DNA of 11,488 bases from Candidatus Zixiibacteriota bacterium (GCA_023134875.1 JAGLUH010000157.1:1-11488); one strand, 5' to 3'. Shown: positions 1-7,690, numbered from the stretch's first letter. The notes: generated by a model from the sequence alone, not told the origin. Translations and numbers: made by a program.

Positions 1-1
1 A

Positions 2-532
2 AAGCCGGCGTTTGATACCATCGTCGCCTCCGGCCATCGGTCGGCGATGCCGCATGGGATTGCCTCGAAAAAGAAAGTAAGAAAGGGTGATTTTGTCACT
101 CTTGATTTCGGCGCAATTGTGAATGGCTACGCTTCCGATATTACCAGGACGATTGTGGTCGGTAAAGCGACGGCGCGGCAGAAGAGAATCTACAACCTGG
201 TCAAGCGAGCACAGCGTGCCGGTATCAGGAAAGCGCGCGGGGGATTGGCTGCCGCCGCCCTGGACAAGCATGTTCGCGATATCATCAAGCGGGGCGGCTA
301 CGGTAAGAACTTCGGGCACGGCCTGGGACATGGTCTCGGCCTGCTGGTTCACGACTTTCCTCGACTAAGCCCCCTTTCCGATGAAACCCTGGCCGCCGGT
401 AATGTTGTTACTATTGAGCCGGGGATTTATATTGAGGGTTGGGGTGGTGTGCGGATCGAGGACGATGTGGTCATTACGAAAACGGGTTGCCACGTATTAA
501 CGAAAGCGGACAAGTCGCTGATAGAGCTTTAG
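2..532 (+). CDS. pepP: Xaa-Pro aminopeptidase / M24 metallopeptidase, C-terminal part (5' end outside the window)
   Basis: Family M24 'pita-bread' enzymes use two metal ions to remove an N-terminal residue preceding proline, or cleave Xaa-Pro dipeptides, in the cytoplasm. The frame is open from base 2, so the gene is cut by the window edge; the first internal ATG (base 47) is not the start, because typical catalytic-domain sequence (FDTIVASG, then RSAMPHG) precedes it. All five expected metal ligands are visible in order: Asp in LDFGA, Asp in SDITRT, His in the GHGLGHGLG stretch, Glu in TIEPGIY and Glu in VRIEDD. The domain is therefore complete to its C-terminus and looks catalytically competent. 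The stop is TAG at 530-532. Family assignment is firm. Whether it is an aminopeptidase P or a prolidase cannot be decided without the N-terminal half. It lies 61 bp upstream of accB, a common neighbourhood, but without the usual efp in between. Confidence 0.93.
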   Translation, partial: KPAFDTIVASGHRSAMPHGIASKKKVRKGDFVTLDFGAIVNGYASDITRTIVVGKATARQKRIYNLVKRAQRAGIRKARGGLAAAALDKHVRDIIKRGGYGKNFGHGLGHGLGLLVHDFPRLSPLSDETLAAGNVVTIEPGIYIEGWGGVRIEDDVVITKTGCHVLTKADKSLIEL

Positions 533-593
533 CTAAGCGAAAGATGGTTCGATAATTAGAGTAGGGTTGTAAGCGACCCGGAATTGGTATCCG

Positions 594-1091
594 ATGAGAG
601 AAAAAACGATCCAGAAACTGGTCAAACTGGTTGAGGAAGCGGAGATTGAATCTCTGACCGTCCGCAACTGGTGGAGCAAGGTACAGATCACCAAACGATT
701 GCCCGGCGGCGGTAACGGCAAGGATAAGGGCTCAACGAGTATTACCCTGCCGCGTGCCGAAGTTGCACCGACTCTGCCACCCGTAGAAGCGCCTGCGGCG
801 CAAGCTCCCGCACCTGTCGTGGCAGTTGAGGAGAAGAAACCTGCTGATATAGGCAAGGAAATTACCTCGCCAATGGTAGGAACGTTTTACACTTCGTCGG
901 AACCGGACGCGCCCCCCTTTGCCGACGTCGGCCAGACAGTGAAAAAGGGAGAGACCCTCTGCATCATCGAGGCGATGAAGCTGATGAATGAAATCGAGGC
1001 GGAGTATAGCTGCCGGGTAGTGGAAAGAGTTGTCGAGAACGCGGAACCGGTTGAATTCGGCCAGACGCTTTTTATTGTTGAGCCGCTCTAA
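594..1091 (+). CDS. accB: Biotin carboxyl carrier protein of acetyl-CoA carboxylase (BCCP)
   Basis: BCCP carries biotin between biotin carboxylase (AccC) and carboxyltransferase in the first committed step of fatty-acid synthesis, in the cytoplasm. At 165 aa it has normal length. Residues 1-35 are the usual N-terminal segment. Residues about 51-85 form a Pro/Ala-rich flexible linker. Residues about 88-165 are the biotinyl domain. The target lysine is K129 in the motif EAMKLMNEI. The bacterial 'thumb' region is present (SPMVGTFY, then SSEPDAP), which separates AccB from other biotinyl or lipoyl domains. The start is fixed by an in-frame TAA at 570-572, leaving ATG 594 as the first usable codon, although no strong Shine-Dalgarno precedes it. 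The companion accC follows only after an intervening pilT-like gene. Confidence 0.97.
   Translation: MREKTIQKLVKLVEEAEIESLTVRNWWSKVQITKRLPGGGNGKDKGSTSITLPRAEVAPTLPPVEAPAAQAPAPVVAVEEKKPADIGKEITSPMVGTFYTSSEPDAPPFADVGQTVKKGETLCIIEAMKLMNEIEAEYSCRVVERVVENAEPVEFGQTLFIVEPL
1051..1078 (+). promoter_or_regulatory. Weak candidate sigma70-type promoter for the pilT-like gene
   Basis: TTGAAT (1051-1056) and TATTGT (1073-1078) are separated by 16 nt, each matching 4 of 6 consensus bases. The site lies in the last codons of accB, about 50 bp before the pilT start. It is a by-eye match inside coding sequence and could be chance. Confidence 0.22.
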
Positions 1092-1129
1092 GCGCGCGGT
1101 TTCGGGAACAAGTCAGGAGGCCTAAGGTA

Positions 1130-2254
1130 ATGAACCTGCGCCAGTTATTGGCAGAGATGCAGCAGCGGCGCGCTTCCGACCTTCACCTGCGGGTCGGTAT
1201 CAAACCTACCCTGCGGGTCGACGGCAAGCTGATTCCCGTTGAAACCGAGCCGACTACTGAGGAAAATATGACTGCTGTTATCTCGCAAATCCTCACAGCG
1301 GAGCAGCAGAAACGGTTTGCCTCCCGTAATGAAATGGACCTGGCTCTCTCGGTTGCCGAGTTGGGACGTTTTCGCGTCAATCTCTATCAGCAGCGCGCCA
1401 CCACCGGTGTCGCTTTACGCGCGGTCAATAGTGAGATACCCTCTTTTGAGGAATTGAATCTACCGCAGAAAGTTGCTGACCTTTGTGAATTGCTGCGGGG
1501 ACTGATAATTGTCACCGGTACCACCGGTTCGGGTAAGTCGACGACATTGGCGGCGATGATCGAGCGGGTCAATTCCAGTCGGGCGGAAAACATCCTGACA
1601 ATCGAGGACCCGATTGAATATGTTTATAATAATAAGCTGTCGATTATCTCGCAGCGCGAGATAGGCGCCGATACCAAGGGTTTTTCCACCGCTCTCAAGC
1701 AGGCGTTCCGCCAGGACCCCGATGTGATCCTGATCGGTGAGATCCGCGATGCTGAGACTATGGGTATTGCTCTGGCCGCAGCCGATACCGGGCACCTGGT
1801 TTTGACTACGCTGCACACGTTGAACACGGTGGAAACGGTATCGCGTATTATCTCCTTCTTCCCGCCGCATCAGCATCAGCAGATCAGGTTGCTGCTGGCG
1901 GGAACGCTGGAGGCGATCATCTGCCAGCGCCTGTTGCCCCGCAACGATACGATCGGTCGTGTACCGGCAATCGAGATTATGACCTCCACCGGTTCGATTC
2001 GTGACAGCATTATCGATCCGCTCAAGACGCAATCGATTATCGAGTTAATCGAAACGGGCAATGTGCAGTATGGTATGCAGTCGTTCGACCAGTCGATCAT
2101 GAAGCTGTATCGCGATGGGGTTATCAGCTACAAGATGGCAATGCAAAACGCCACCAATCCGGATGATTTTGATCTGCGCGTTAAGGGCATCACCAGCGCC
2201 TCAGACGGCAGTTGGCAGGGATACGCAGCCCCCTCGATTGATGATCCGGTATGA
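1130..2254 (+). CDS. pilT: PilT/PilU-family type IV pilus retraction ATPase
   Basis: This is a hexameric secretion-type ATPase that powers pilus depolymerisation (twitching, DNA uptake, adhesion) at the cytoplasmic face of the inner membrane. At 374 aa it is close to the PilT/PilU length. The N-terminal PAS-like domain has the typical SDLHL motif. The ATPase core has Walker A GTTGSGKST (130-138, K136), Asp box IEDPIEY (158-164), Walker B around VILIGEIRD with E204, and His box GHLVLTTLHT (H222, H229). The PilT C-terminal AIRNLIRE motif is present only in altered form, SIRDSIID (289-296). The C-terminal part (MQSFDQSIMKLY, then VISYKMA) resembles PilU more than classical PilT, so the exact subtype is uncertain. 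A strong AGGAGG at 1115-1120 precedes ATG 1130. It sits between accB and accC with short gaps (38 and about 36-60 nt), so co-transcription is likely. No other pilus gene is in the window. Confidence 0.93.
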   Translation: MNLRQLLAEMQQRRASDLHLRVGIKPTLRVDGKLIPVETEPTTEENMTAVISQILTAEQQKRFASRNEMDLALSVAELGRFRVNLYQQRATTGVALRAVNSEIPSFEELNLPQKVADLCELLRGLIIVTGTTGSGKSTTLAAMIERVNSSRAENILTIEDPIEYVYNNKLSIISQREIGADTKGFSTALKQAFRQDPDVILIGEIRDAETMGIALAAADTGHLVLTTLHTLNTVETVSRIISFFPPHQHQQIRLLLAGTLEAIICQRLLPRNDTIGRVPAIEIMTSTGSIRDSIIDPLKTQSIIELIETGNVQYGMQSFDQSIMKLYRDGVISYKMAMQNATNPDDFDLRVKGITSASDGSWQGYAAPSIDDPV

Positions 2255-2314
2255 GAAGCATGCAGGCCATGATAGGAACTGTGGATTTAGTTGAAGCGGG
2301 ACGCTGGAAAAGGA

Positions 2315-3670
2315 TTGTTTAAGAAGATTCTTATCGCCAATCGTGGCGAAATTGCTCTCAGAATAATCAGGGCCTGCCGCGAACTGGGTATCGAAACAGT
2401 TGCGGTCTACTCCGAGGCTGATACCGACTGTCTGCACGTCCGTTTCGCCGACACCGCTGTCTGTATCGGGCCGGCCAAGTCAGCGGAAAGCTATCTCGAC
2501 CCAAAACGAATAATCCCTGCCGCCGAAATCACGGGAGCGGAAGCGATCCATCCCGGCTACGGTTTCCTGGCGGAAAACGCCGATTTCGCCGATATTTGCT
2601 CATCCTGCGACCTGGTGTTCATCGGCCCCCCGCCTGAGGTCATCAGAGCGCTGGGAGATAAAGTGCTGGCCAAGAAAACCATGAAGGAAGCCGACGTGCC
2701 GGTGGTACCCGGCAGCGAGGGTGGCGTAGTCAGTGTAGCGGCGGCTAAGGAAGTAGCCGAGGCGGTGGGCTATCCGATCATTCTCAAGGCGGCGGCTGGC
2801 GGTGGCGGTCGCGGTATGCGCGTGGCCAATACACCGGCACAACTGGAAAAGGCTTTCCACACCGCGCGAATGGAAGCGAAGGCCGCATTTAACAATCCCG
2901 AAGTCTACCTGGAAAAATACCTGGTCAACCCGCGCCATGTCGAGATTCAGATACTGGCTGACGAACATGGCAATATCGTACACCTGGGGGAACGCGACTG
3001 CACCGTGCAGCGACGGCACCAGAAACTGATCGAGGAATCGCCCTCACCGATAATGACGCCGACGTTGCGTGAAAAAATGGGAAAAGCGGCGATCCTCGGC
3101 GCTAAGAGAGCTGGTTACCGGAATGCCGGTACGGTGGAATTCCTGGTAGATAGTGACGGCAGCTTCTATTTCATGGAAATGAACACCCGCGTGCAGGTGG
3201 AACATCCCGTCACCGAAGAGGTGACAGATATCGACATCATCGTCGAGCAGCTTCGCATCGCTTCCGGCGAAAAGCTCTCACTAACCCAGGATCAGGTGAA
3301 ACTTTCCGGCAACGTGATCGAATGCCGCATCAATGCCGAGAACCCTGACACCGATTTTACCCCCTCGCCGGGAATGATCACCGCTTTCCATCCCCCCGGC
3401 GGTCATGGTGTGCGGGTGGATACGCATGTCTATGCCAAATACGTAGTACCACCCTTCTACGATTCGCTCTTGGCCAAGCTGATTGTCAGGGGAATCAATC
3501 GTAATGACGCCATCGCCAAGATGCTGCGCGCGCTCGATGAGTTTATCATCGAAGGGATTCACACCACCATAGACTTCCATAAAAAAGTTCTGGCTGATCC
3601 GGTATTTCAATCGGGAACATTTGACACCGGCTTTGTCGAGGATTATTATAGACGAACAAAAAGTGACTGA
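2315..3670 (+). CDS. accC: Biotin carboxylase subunit of acetyl-CoA carboxylase
   Basis: AccC is an ATP-grasp enzyme that carboxylates AccB-bound biotin using bicarbonate and ATP. From the chosen start it has 451 aa, matching the usual ~450. In order: the N-terminal biotin carboxylase domain ([14 protein letters not shown]), the ATP-grasp glycine loop ([11 protein letters not shown]), the catalytic stretch [12 protein letters not shown], the active-site segment [14 protein letters not shown], and the C-terminal domain beginning at CRINAENP. Nothing essential appears missing. An in-frame TAG at 2288-2290 excludes anything upstream, and no ATG lies near the N-terminus. The candidates are TTG 2291 (eight extra residues) and TTG 2315. 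I prefer 2315 because it yields the family-typical [12 protein letters not shown] and has GGAA about 6 nt upstream. Either way, initiation is by a weak codon. A promoter for gcvH overlaps the 3' end. Confidence 0.97.
   Translation: MFKKILIANRGEIALRIIRACRELGIETVAVYSEADTDCLHVRFADTAVCIGPAKSAESYLDPKRIIPAAEITGAEAIHPGYGFLAENADFADICSSCDLVFIGPPPEVIRALGDKVLAKKTMKEADVPVVPGSEGGVVSVAAAKEVAEAVGYPIILKAAAGGGGRGMRVANTPAQLEKAFHTARMEAKAAFNNPEVYLEKYLVNPRHVEIQILADEHGNIVHLGERDCTVQRRHQKLIEESPSPIMTPTLREKMGKAAILGAKRAGYRNAGTVEFLVDSDGSFYFMEMNTRVQVEHPVTEEVTDIDIIVEQLRIASGEKLSLTQDQVKLSGNVIECRINAENPDTDFTPSPGMITAFHPPGGHGVRVDTHVYAKYVVPPFYDSLLAKLIVRGINRNDAIAKMLRALDEFIIEGIHTTIDFHKKVLADPVFQSGTFDTGFVEDYYRRTKSD
3621..3649 (+). 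promoter_or_regulatory. Near-consensus sigma70-type promoter for the gcv operon
   Basis: TTGACA (3621-3626, 6/6 consensus) and TATTAT (3644-3649, 5/6) are separated by exactly 17 nt. The predicted transcription start is near 3656, which gives a leader of about 50 nt before gcvH. The promoter is embedded in the last codons of accC. It is the best promoter match seen in the window and could express gcvH onward independently of acc/pilT. The match is read directly; its use is inference, and the codons overlapped (FDTG, DYY) may produce it by chance. Confidence 0.5.
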
Positions 3671-3698
3671 AGGTGGATGTTACTAACGCCGCCGAGAC

Positions 3699-3704
3699 AG
3701 GAGG
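3699..3704 (+). promoter_or_regulatory. Shine-Dalgarno site that fixes the gcvH start
   Basis: AGGAGG with 4 nt spacing to ATG 3709. It shows that the upstream in-frame GTG at 3673, which would add 12 atypical residues, is not the start. Confidence 0.75.
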
Positions 3705-3708
3705 AGAT

Positions 3709-4089
3709 ATGAATATTCCCAAGGATCTGAAATACACCAAGGAACATGAATGGGTGAAAATCGAGGGGGATGTCGCCACTATCGGCATAACTGATTACGC
3801 CCAGGGCGAACTGGGAGACATTGTCTTTGTGGAATTGCCCGCGGTCGGTGATGAGGTCAAGCAGATGGAGCCGTTCGGCACCATTGAGGCGGTCAAGGCG
3901 GTCAGCGAACTTTTTTCGCCTCTCTCCGGCACAGTCAAGGAGATAAATGAGGATCTTGAGGGTGACGCCGCCATCATCAACACCGATCCCTATGGTGCAG
4001 GCTGGATGCTGAAAATCGAAAACGTCCCCGAGTCGGAGGTTCAAGCACTTCTCGATGCTGCTGCTTACGGCAAACTGATTGAGGACTAA
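3709..4089 (+). CDS. gcvH: Glycine cleavage system H protein (lipoyl carrier)
   Basis: GcvH is the lipoylated shuttle of the glycine cleavage system. It takes the methylamine group from the P-protein to the T-protein and is reoxidised by the L-protein. At 126 aa it has standard length. Diagnostic segments are YTKEHEWVK at the N-terminus, GITDYAQGELGDIVFVELP in the middle, and the lipoylation site around K63 in IEAVKAVSE, followed by SPLSG. The start at ATG 3709 is chosen for the AGGAGG upstream and the family-typical MNIPKDLKYT beginning. It is the first gene of the gcv cluster, 38 nt after accC and 3 nt before gcvPA, so translational coupling to gcvPA is likely. No glycine-riboswitch-sized leader exists in front of it. 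Confidence 0.97.
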   Translation: MNIPKDLKYTKEHEWVKIEGDVATIGITDYAQGELGDIVFVELPAVGDEVKQMEPFGTIEAVKAVSELFSPLSGTVKEINEDLEGDAAIINTDPYGAGWMLKIENVPESEVQALLDAAAYGKLIED

Positions 4090-4092
4090 CTG

Positions 4093-5430
4093 ATGTCATT
4101 CATACCCCAGTCTGACAACGATGGACGCACGCTGCTTGATGCGATCGGGGTTAAGGACTTTGATGAACTTCTTGAGGGGGTGCCGGAAAGCCTGAGGTTG
4201 ACTCAGCCGCTCAGACTGCCGCCAGCGCTCAGTGAACTTGAAGCGGTCAGGCACTTGGGGGAGCTGGCTACTCGGAATCAATCGTGCGATGAATATATCA
4301 ACTTCATGGGTGCCGGCGCCTATGACCATTACATTCCAGCCATCATACCCCACTTGATTAGCCGGCCTGAGTTTCTCACTGCTTACACGCCCTACCAGGC
4401 CGAGGTTTCGCAGGGCACTTTGCAGGCAATTTATGAGTTCCAGTCACTGATCTGCCGTCTTACCGGCATGGAGGTTGCCAACGCCTCGATGTATGACGGC
4501 GCTTCGGCGGCGGCGGAGGCGGTGCTGCTGGCGCTGAGTGTGACGCGTCGTCGCACGGTTCTCCTGTCACGTCTTCTGCATCCCCACTTTCGTGATGTGA
4601 TCAAAGCCTATATCGACAATCGGGATGTCGAAATCGTTACGGTGGCCGACGACAACGGTGTTATCGCCATCGATGATCTGAAGGAGAAACTTGCCGATGC
4701 CGCCTGCTTAGTGATGGCCAATCCCAACTTCTACGGCATCATCGAGCCGGTAGACCAGATTCCCGAACTGGTGCACCGGGCGGGAGCGATGTTGATCGCC
4801 GTAGTCAATCCCATTTCGCTGGCTCTTCTGAAGCCGCCGGGCGAATATGATGCCGATATCTGCGTTGGTGAGGGACAGCCCTTGGGCAACGCTCTTGCTT
4901 TCGGTGGGCCTTATTTTGGGTTCTTTGCCGCCAGGAAAAACCTGGTTAGAAGACTGCCCGGTCGCCTGGCGGCAATGGCGCAGGATGCTACTGAAAAACG
5001 CGGTTTCTGTTTGACCCTGCAAACCCGCGAACAGCATATCCGCCGCGACAAGGCGACCTCGAATATCTGCACCAATCAGGCGCTCTGCGCTTTGGCCGGA
5101 GCGATCTACCTGGTGACGATGGGTAGAGAAGGAATCAAGGAGGTCGCCGAACTCTGCGTAAACAAAGCCCACTATCTCCAGGAAAAGCTTTGCGCCCTCA
5201 ACGGCATCAGCCTTGCCTGTGACCGGAACTTTTTCCATGAGTTTGCCCTCGAACTCCGAGGTAGTGCGCGCCGCCTGTTTGATCGCTTACTGGAGAAAAA
5301 AATCTATGCCGGCGTGCCCACGTCTCGCTTTAACTGGGAAAATGACCATTTGCTCGTTTGCGCTACCGAGAAGCGCACCGTTGTGGAGATGGATTATTTC
5401 TGTCAATCAGTAAAAGAGGTGATTACCTGA
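4093..5430 (+). CDS. gcvPA: Glycine dehydrogenase (decarboxylating) subunit 1
   Basis: This is the alpha subunit of the two-subunit (alpha2beta2) pyridoxal-phosphate P-protein, which decarboxylates glycine and hands the aminomethyl group to lipoyl-GcvH. At 445 aa it matches the usual 440-450. Recognisable segments are GAGAYDHYIPAI near residues 75-85, YTPYQAEVSQGTLQ, GMEVANASMYDG, the NPNFYG stretch, GGPYFGFFA, and REQHIRRDKATSNICTNQ. This half does not carry the PLP lysine, which is in GcvPB. The start ATG 4093 lies 3 nt after the gcvH stop. The partner gene gcvPB does not follow immediately: two small zinc-ribbon genes intervene, the first only 1 nt after this stop. Confidence 0.97.
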   Translation: MSFIPQSDNDGRTLLDAIGVKDFDELLEGVPESLRLTQPLRLPPALSELEAVRHLGELATRNQSCDEYINFMGAGAYDHYIPAIIPHLISRPEFLTAYTPYQAEVSQGTLQAIYEFQSLICRLTGMEVANASMYDGASAAAEAVLLALSVTRRRTVLLSRLLHPHFRDVIKAYIDNRDVEIVTVADDNGVIAIDDLKEKLADAACLVMANPNFYGIIEPVDQIPELVHRAGAMLIAVVNPISLALLKPPGEYDADICVGEGQPLGNALAFGGPYFGFFAARKNLVRRLPGRLAAMAQDATEKRGFCLTLQTREQHIRRDKATSNICTNQALCALAGAIYLVTMGREGIKEVAELCVNKAHYLQEKLCALNGISLACDRNFFHEFALELRGSARRLFDRLLEKKIYAGVPTSRFNWENDHLLVCATEKRTVVEMDYFCQSVKEVIT

Positions 5431-5431
5431 C

Positions 5432-5776
5432 ATGCCCTTCTGTCCAAACTGCGAAACACACTACAAGGGGCAGCTTTCCATCTGTCCCGAATGTGGCGAG
5501 CAACTGATTGAATCAGCAATCGATGAAATCGAGGGGATTCCAAAAGAAGCCGATGACCATTTGATCTCTCTGCATCGCTCTCCCAATGAGGAAGAGTCGG
5601 AAATCCTGCGGAAGGCGTTGCGGCAGGCGGGAATTGGATTTGTCTTCAAGCAATCAGACAGCATTTACGATAGCGGCGCCTTTGATGGTGAGTTCTGTGT
5701 TGATGAGGATGACTACGACGAGGCGAGAGAGGTGGCGGAATCGGTACTGGATGATATCGAGGATGAACCCTTATAG
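5432..5776 (+). CDS. Small zinc-ribbon protein with DUF2007-like C-terminal region (copy 1)
   Basis: Function unknown. The protein has 114 aa. Residues 1-25 form a zinc ribbon with C4-X2-C7 and C18-X2-C21, both as CPxC. Residues about 40-110 are acidic and look like a DUF2007-type putative signal-transducing domain: a beta strand (LISLHR), a helix rich in Glu (EEESEILRKAL), then GIGFVF, and a final helix after the VDEDDYDEA segment. The DUF2007 assignment is by pattern, not by search. There is no signal peptide or membrane segment, so it is probably cytosolic. It begins 1 nt after the gcvPA stop, so translation is probably coupled. The next gene is a clear paralog with identical cysteine spacing. 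Position between P-protein subunit genes suggests, but does not prove, a role linked to glycine cleavage, such as assembly or regulation. Confidence 0.88.
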   Translation: MPFCPNCETHYKGQLSICPECGEQLIESAIDEIEGIPKEADDHLISLHRSPNEEESEILRKALRQAGIGFVFKQSDSIYDSGAFDGEFCVDEDDYDEAREVAESVLDDIEDEPL

Positions 5777-5815
5777 ATGAAGATTGCCGATCGATTACGC
5801 TGTTGCCTTTAGCAC

Positions 5816-5820
5816 GAGGA
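5816..5820 (+). promoter_or_regulatory. Shine-Dalgarno site that fixes the start of the second zinc-ribbon gene
   Basis: GAGGA with 5 nt spacing to ATG 5826. It supports this start over the upstream in-frame TTG at 5784, and the resulting N-terminus (MPFCPKC) aligns exactly with that of the upstream paralog (MPFCPNC). Confidence 0.65.
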
Positions 5821-5825
5821 TAAGT

Positions 5826-6197
5826 ATGCCGTTTTGCCCAAAGTGTAAATATGAATACAAGATAGGCGTCGCCCGCTGCCCTGATTGCGGTAGTGACCTG
5901 GTGGAAAAGCTGGCGGAAGAACCTGCGAAAGCCACTGATAATGATGTCAGGGCGGTGTTGCTTCTCAAGACAGATGATCGTATCTACGCCCAGTTGATGG
6001 CGAGCGTCTTGGAGGAAGCGGAAATACCTTTCTGGTCGAAACGTCTTGACGGCGGATTTGGCTATGGGGTTTCAGGCGCTATAACTCATCTTTCTTATGA
6101 TTCAACCGGGGCGGCGGAGATATATGTCCACCCCGACGATCTGACAAGAGCGCAGGAGTTGATGGATGCTTTCTTAAGCGAAGATGATCAAGCCTGA
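5826..6197 (+). CDS. Small zinc-ribbon protein with DUF2007-like C-terminal region (copy 2)
   Basis: Function unknown; 123 aa. The N-terminus repeats the layout of the upstream gene: MPFCPxC, Tyr-Lys at residues 11-12, and CPxCG, with cysteines at 4, 7, 18 and 21. Beyond the ribbon, the second part has diverged strongly. It starts with a beta strand (AVLLLKT), has a helix [15 protein letters not shown], then a Gly-rich insertion (about residues 71-92) that copy 1 lacks, and ends in [17 protein letters not shown], the usual DUF2007-like closing strand and helix. No membrane segment is seen. The start ATG 5826 is set by a GAGGA site and the paralog alignment. The gene follows copy 1 after 49 nt and precedes gcvPB by about 40 nt, so all are likely on one transcript. 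The pair looks like an old tandem duplication with specialised second domains. Confidence 0.87.
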   Translation: MPFCPKCKYEYKIGVARCPDCGSDLVEKLAEEPAKATDNDVRAVLLLKTDDRIYAQLMASVLEEAEIPFWSKRLDGGFGYGVSGAITHLSYDSTGAAEIYVHPDDLTRAQELMDAFLSEDDQA

Positions 6198-6238
6198 AGG
6201 ATACATATCATGACAAGACTGAGAGAATCCAGGTGACT

Positions 6239-7690
6239 ATGAACACCCCCCTGATATTTGAATTGTCAAGTCGCGGTAGGAAAGGCTACAGCCTGCCGAA
6301 ATGTGACGTACCGGCCAGATTACTTGACCAGACTCTGGGTGCGGCGAATCTGAGAGAAAAGGACGCCTCCCTGCCTGAGGTGGCGGAAAATGAGATCGTG
6401 CGTCATTATATCCGTCTCTCGGTAATGAACCACCATATCGACAAGGCGATCTATCCCCTGGGAAGCTGTACCATGAAATACAATCCCAAGGTCAATGAAG
6501 TTACCGCCGCCCTTCCTGGTTTCACACAGTTGCATCCCTTTCAGCCCGCGCACTCTGTTCAGGGCGCACTTCAGTTGATGTATGAACTGGCACGAATGCT
6601 GGCGGAGATTTCCGGCATGGATAAAGTCACGTTGCAACCGACTTCGGGAGCGCAGGGTGAGTATTGCGGTCTTAAACTGGCGAAGGCGCATTTCGACAGG
6701 ATAGGTCAGAAGCGTGAGTCTGTCCTTTTTCCCGACTCCGCTCATGGCACCAATCCCGCCTCGGTGACGATGGCCGGTTTCCAGCCGGTACAGGTCAAGT
6801 CAAACGATCGGGGTATCCTTGATCCGGCGGCGCTGGAGGATGTCCTTGATGACAGAATTGCGGTGTTGATGCTCACCAACCCGAACACGCTCGGTTTGTT
6901 CGAGCGCGAAATACTGCGTCTTACGGAGATGGTTCACGGCAAGGGTGGCCTGGTATATATGGATGGCGCGAATCTTAATGCCCTGATGGGTATTACCCGC
7001 GCCGGTGATATGGGGTTTGATATGCTGCACTTTAACCTGCACAAGACCCTCTCAGCCCCGCATGGCGGCGGCGGGCCGGGCGGCGGCGCTGTTGGTGTCA
7101 AGCGACTGCTGGAGCCTTATCTGCCTGTGCCCGTAATCGCCAGAGAGAAGGGAAACGGAGAGTATTGCTTTGATTGGGATCGTCCCTACTCGATCGGACG
7201 ACTGCACACTTTCTATGGCAACTTTGGTGTCATGGTTCGGGCCTATACATATCTTCTAATGATGGGATCAGCGGGTTTGCGCCAAATCGCCGAGGTGGCG
7301 ATTACCAATGCCAACTACTTAAAAGAGCGTCTCAAAGAAAGATATGACCTGCCCTATGACACCGTTTGCCAGCATGAATTCGTTCTCTCCGGCGATCGGC
7401 AGAAGAAACAGGGAGTACGGGTGGTCGACATCGCCAAACGGATTCTCGATTTCGGTATCCACGCGCCTACCACCTATTTCCCGCTGATCGTCTCTGAAGC
7501 ATTAATGATTGAACCGACGGAAACCGAAAGCAAGGCATCGCTAGATCAGTTTGTCGAAGTGATGTTTCAAATCGCCGATGAGGTGGAAAAGAATCCCGAC
7601 CTGGTACGTAGCGCGCCACACAATACGCCAGTGGGACGGTTGAACGAGGCGGCTGCCGCCCGAGAACTGAATGTGAATTTTTCCGATTGA
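6239..7690 (+). CDS. gcvPB: Glycine dehydrogenase (decarboxylating) subunit 2
   Basis: This is the beta subunit of the P-protein and carries the PLP cofactor. From ATG 6239 it has 483 aa, normal for the family. Key segments are [13 protein letters not shown] near the N-terminus, [57 protein letters not shown], and the PLP-binding motif [16 protein letters not shown] with the Schiff-base lysine at about K269. The C-terminal [10 protein letters not shown] and EPTETES stretches are also typical. An in-frame GTG at 6233 would add two residues. I prefer ATG 6239, which has AGGTG (6231-6235) upstream. Its partner gcvPA ends 808 nt earlier. A terminator follows 25 nt after the stop, so this is probably the last gene of the gcv transcript. 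A promoter for the next gene overlaps its stop codon. Confidence 0.97.
   Translation: MNTPLIFELSSRGRKGYSLPKCDVPARLLDQTLGAANLREKDASLPEVAENEIVRHYIRLSVMNHHIDKAIYPLGSCTMKYNPKVNEVTAALPGFTQLHPFQPAHSVQGALQLMYELARMLAEISGMDKVTLQPTSGAQGEYCGLKLAKAHFDRIGQKRESVLFPDSAHGTNPASVTMAGFQPVQVKSNDRGILDPAALEDVLDDRIAVLMLTNPNTLGLFEREILRLTEMVHGKGGLVYMDGANLNALMGITRAGDMGFDMLHFNLHKTLSAPHGGGGPGGGAVGVKRLLEPYLPVPVIAREKGNGEYCFDWDRPYSIGRLHTFYGNFGVMVRAYTYLLMMGSAGLRQIAEVAITNANYLKERLKERYDLPYDTVCQHEFVLSGDRQKKQGVRVVDIAKRILDFGIHAPTTYFPLIVSEALMIEPTETESKASLDQFVEVMFQIADEVEKNPDLVRSAPHNTPVGRLNEAAAARELNVNFSD

Noticed and set aside
1460..2032. Long open frame of 190 codons on the - strand inside the pilT-like gene
   Set aside because: It mirrors the codon structure of a clearly real gene, matches no family I recognise, and has no ribosome site. 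The same holds for the - strand frames at 533-856, 2600-3019, 4708-5238, 6320-6745 and 7904-8377.
3671..3708. A glycine riboswitch in front of gcvH
   Set aside because: Only 38 nt separate accC from gcvH, and the predicted leader is about 50 nt, too short for the tandem or single glycine aptamer.
3673..3708. Extended gcvH start at GTG 3673
   Set aside because: The 12 extra residues are atypical for GcvH, and AGGAGG lies within this stretch, placed to serve ATG 3709.
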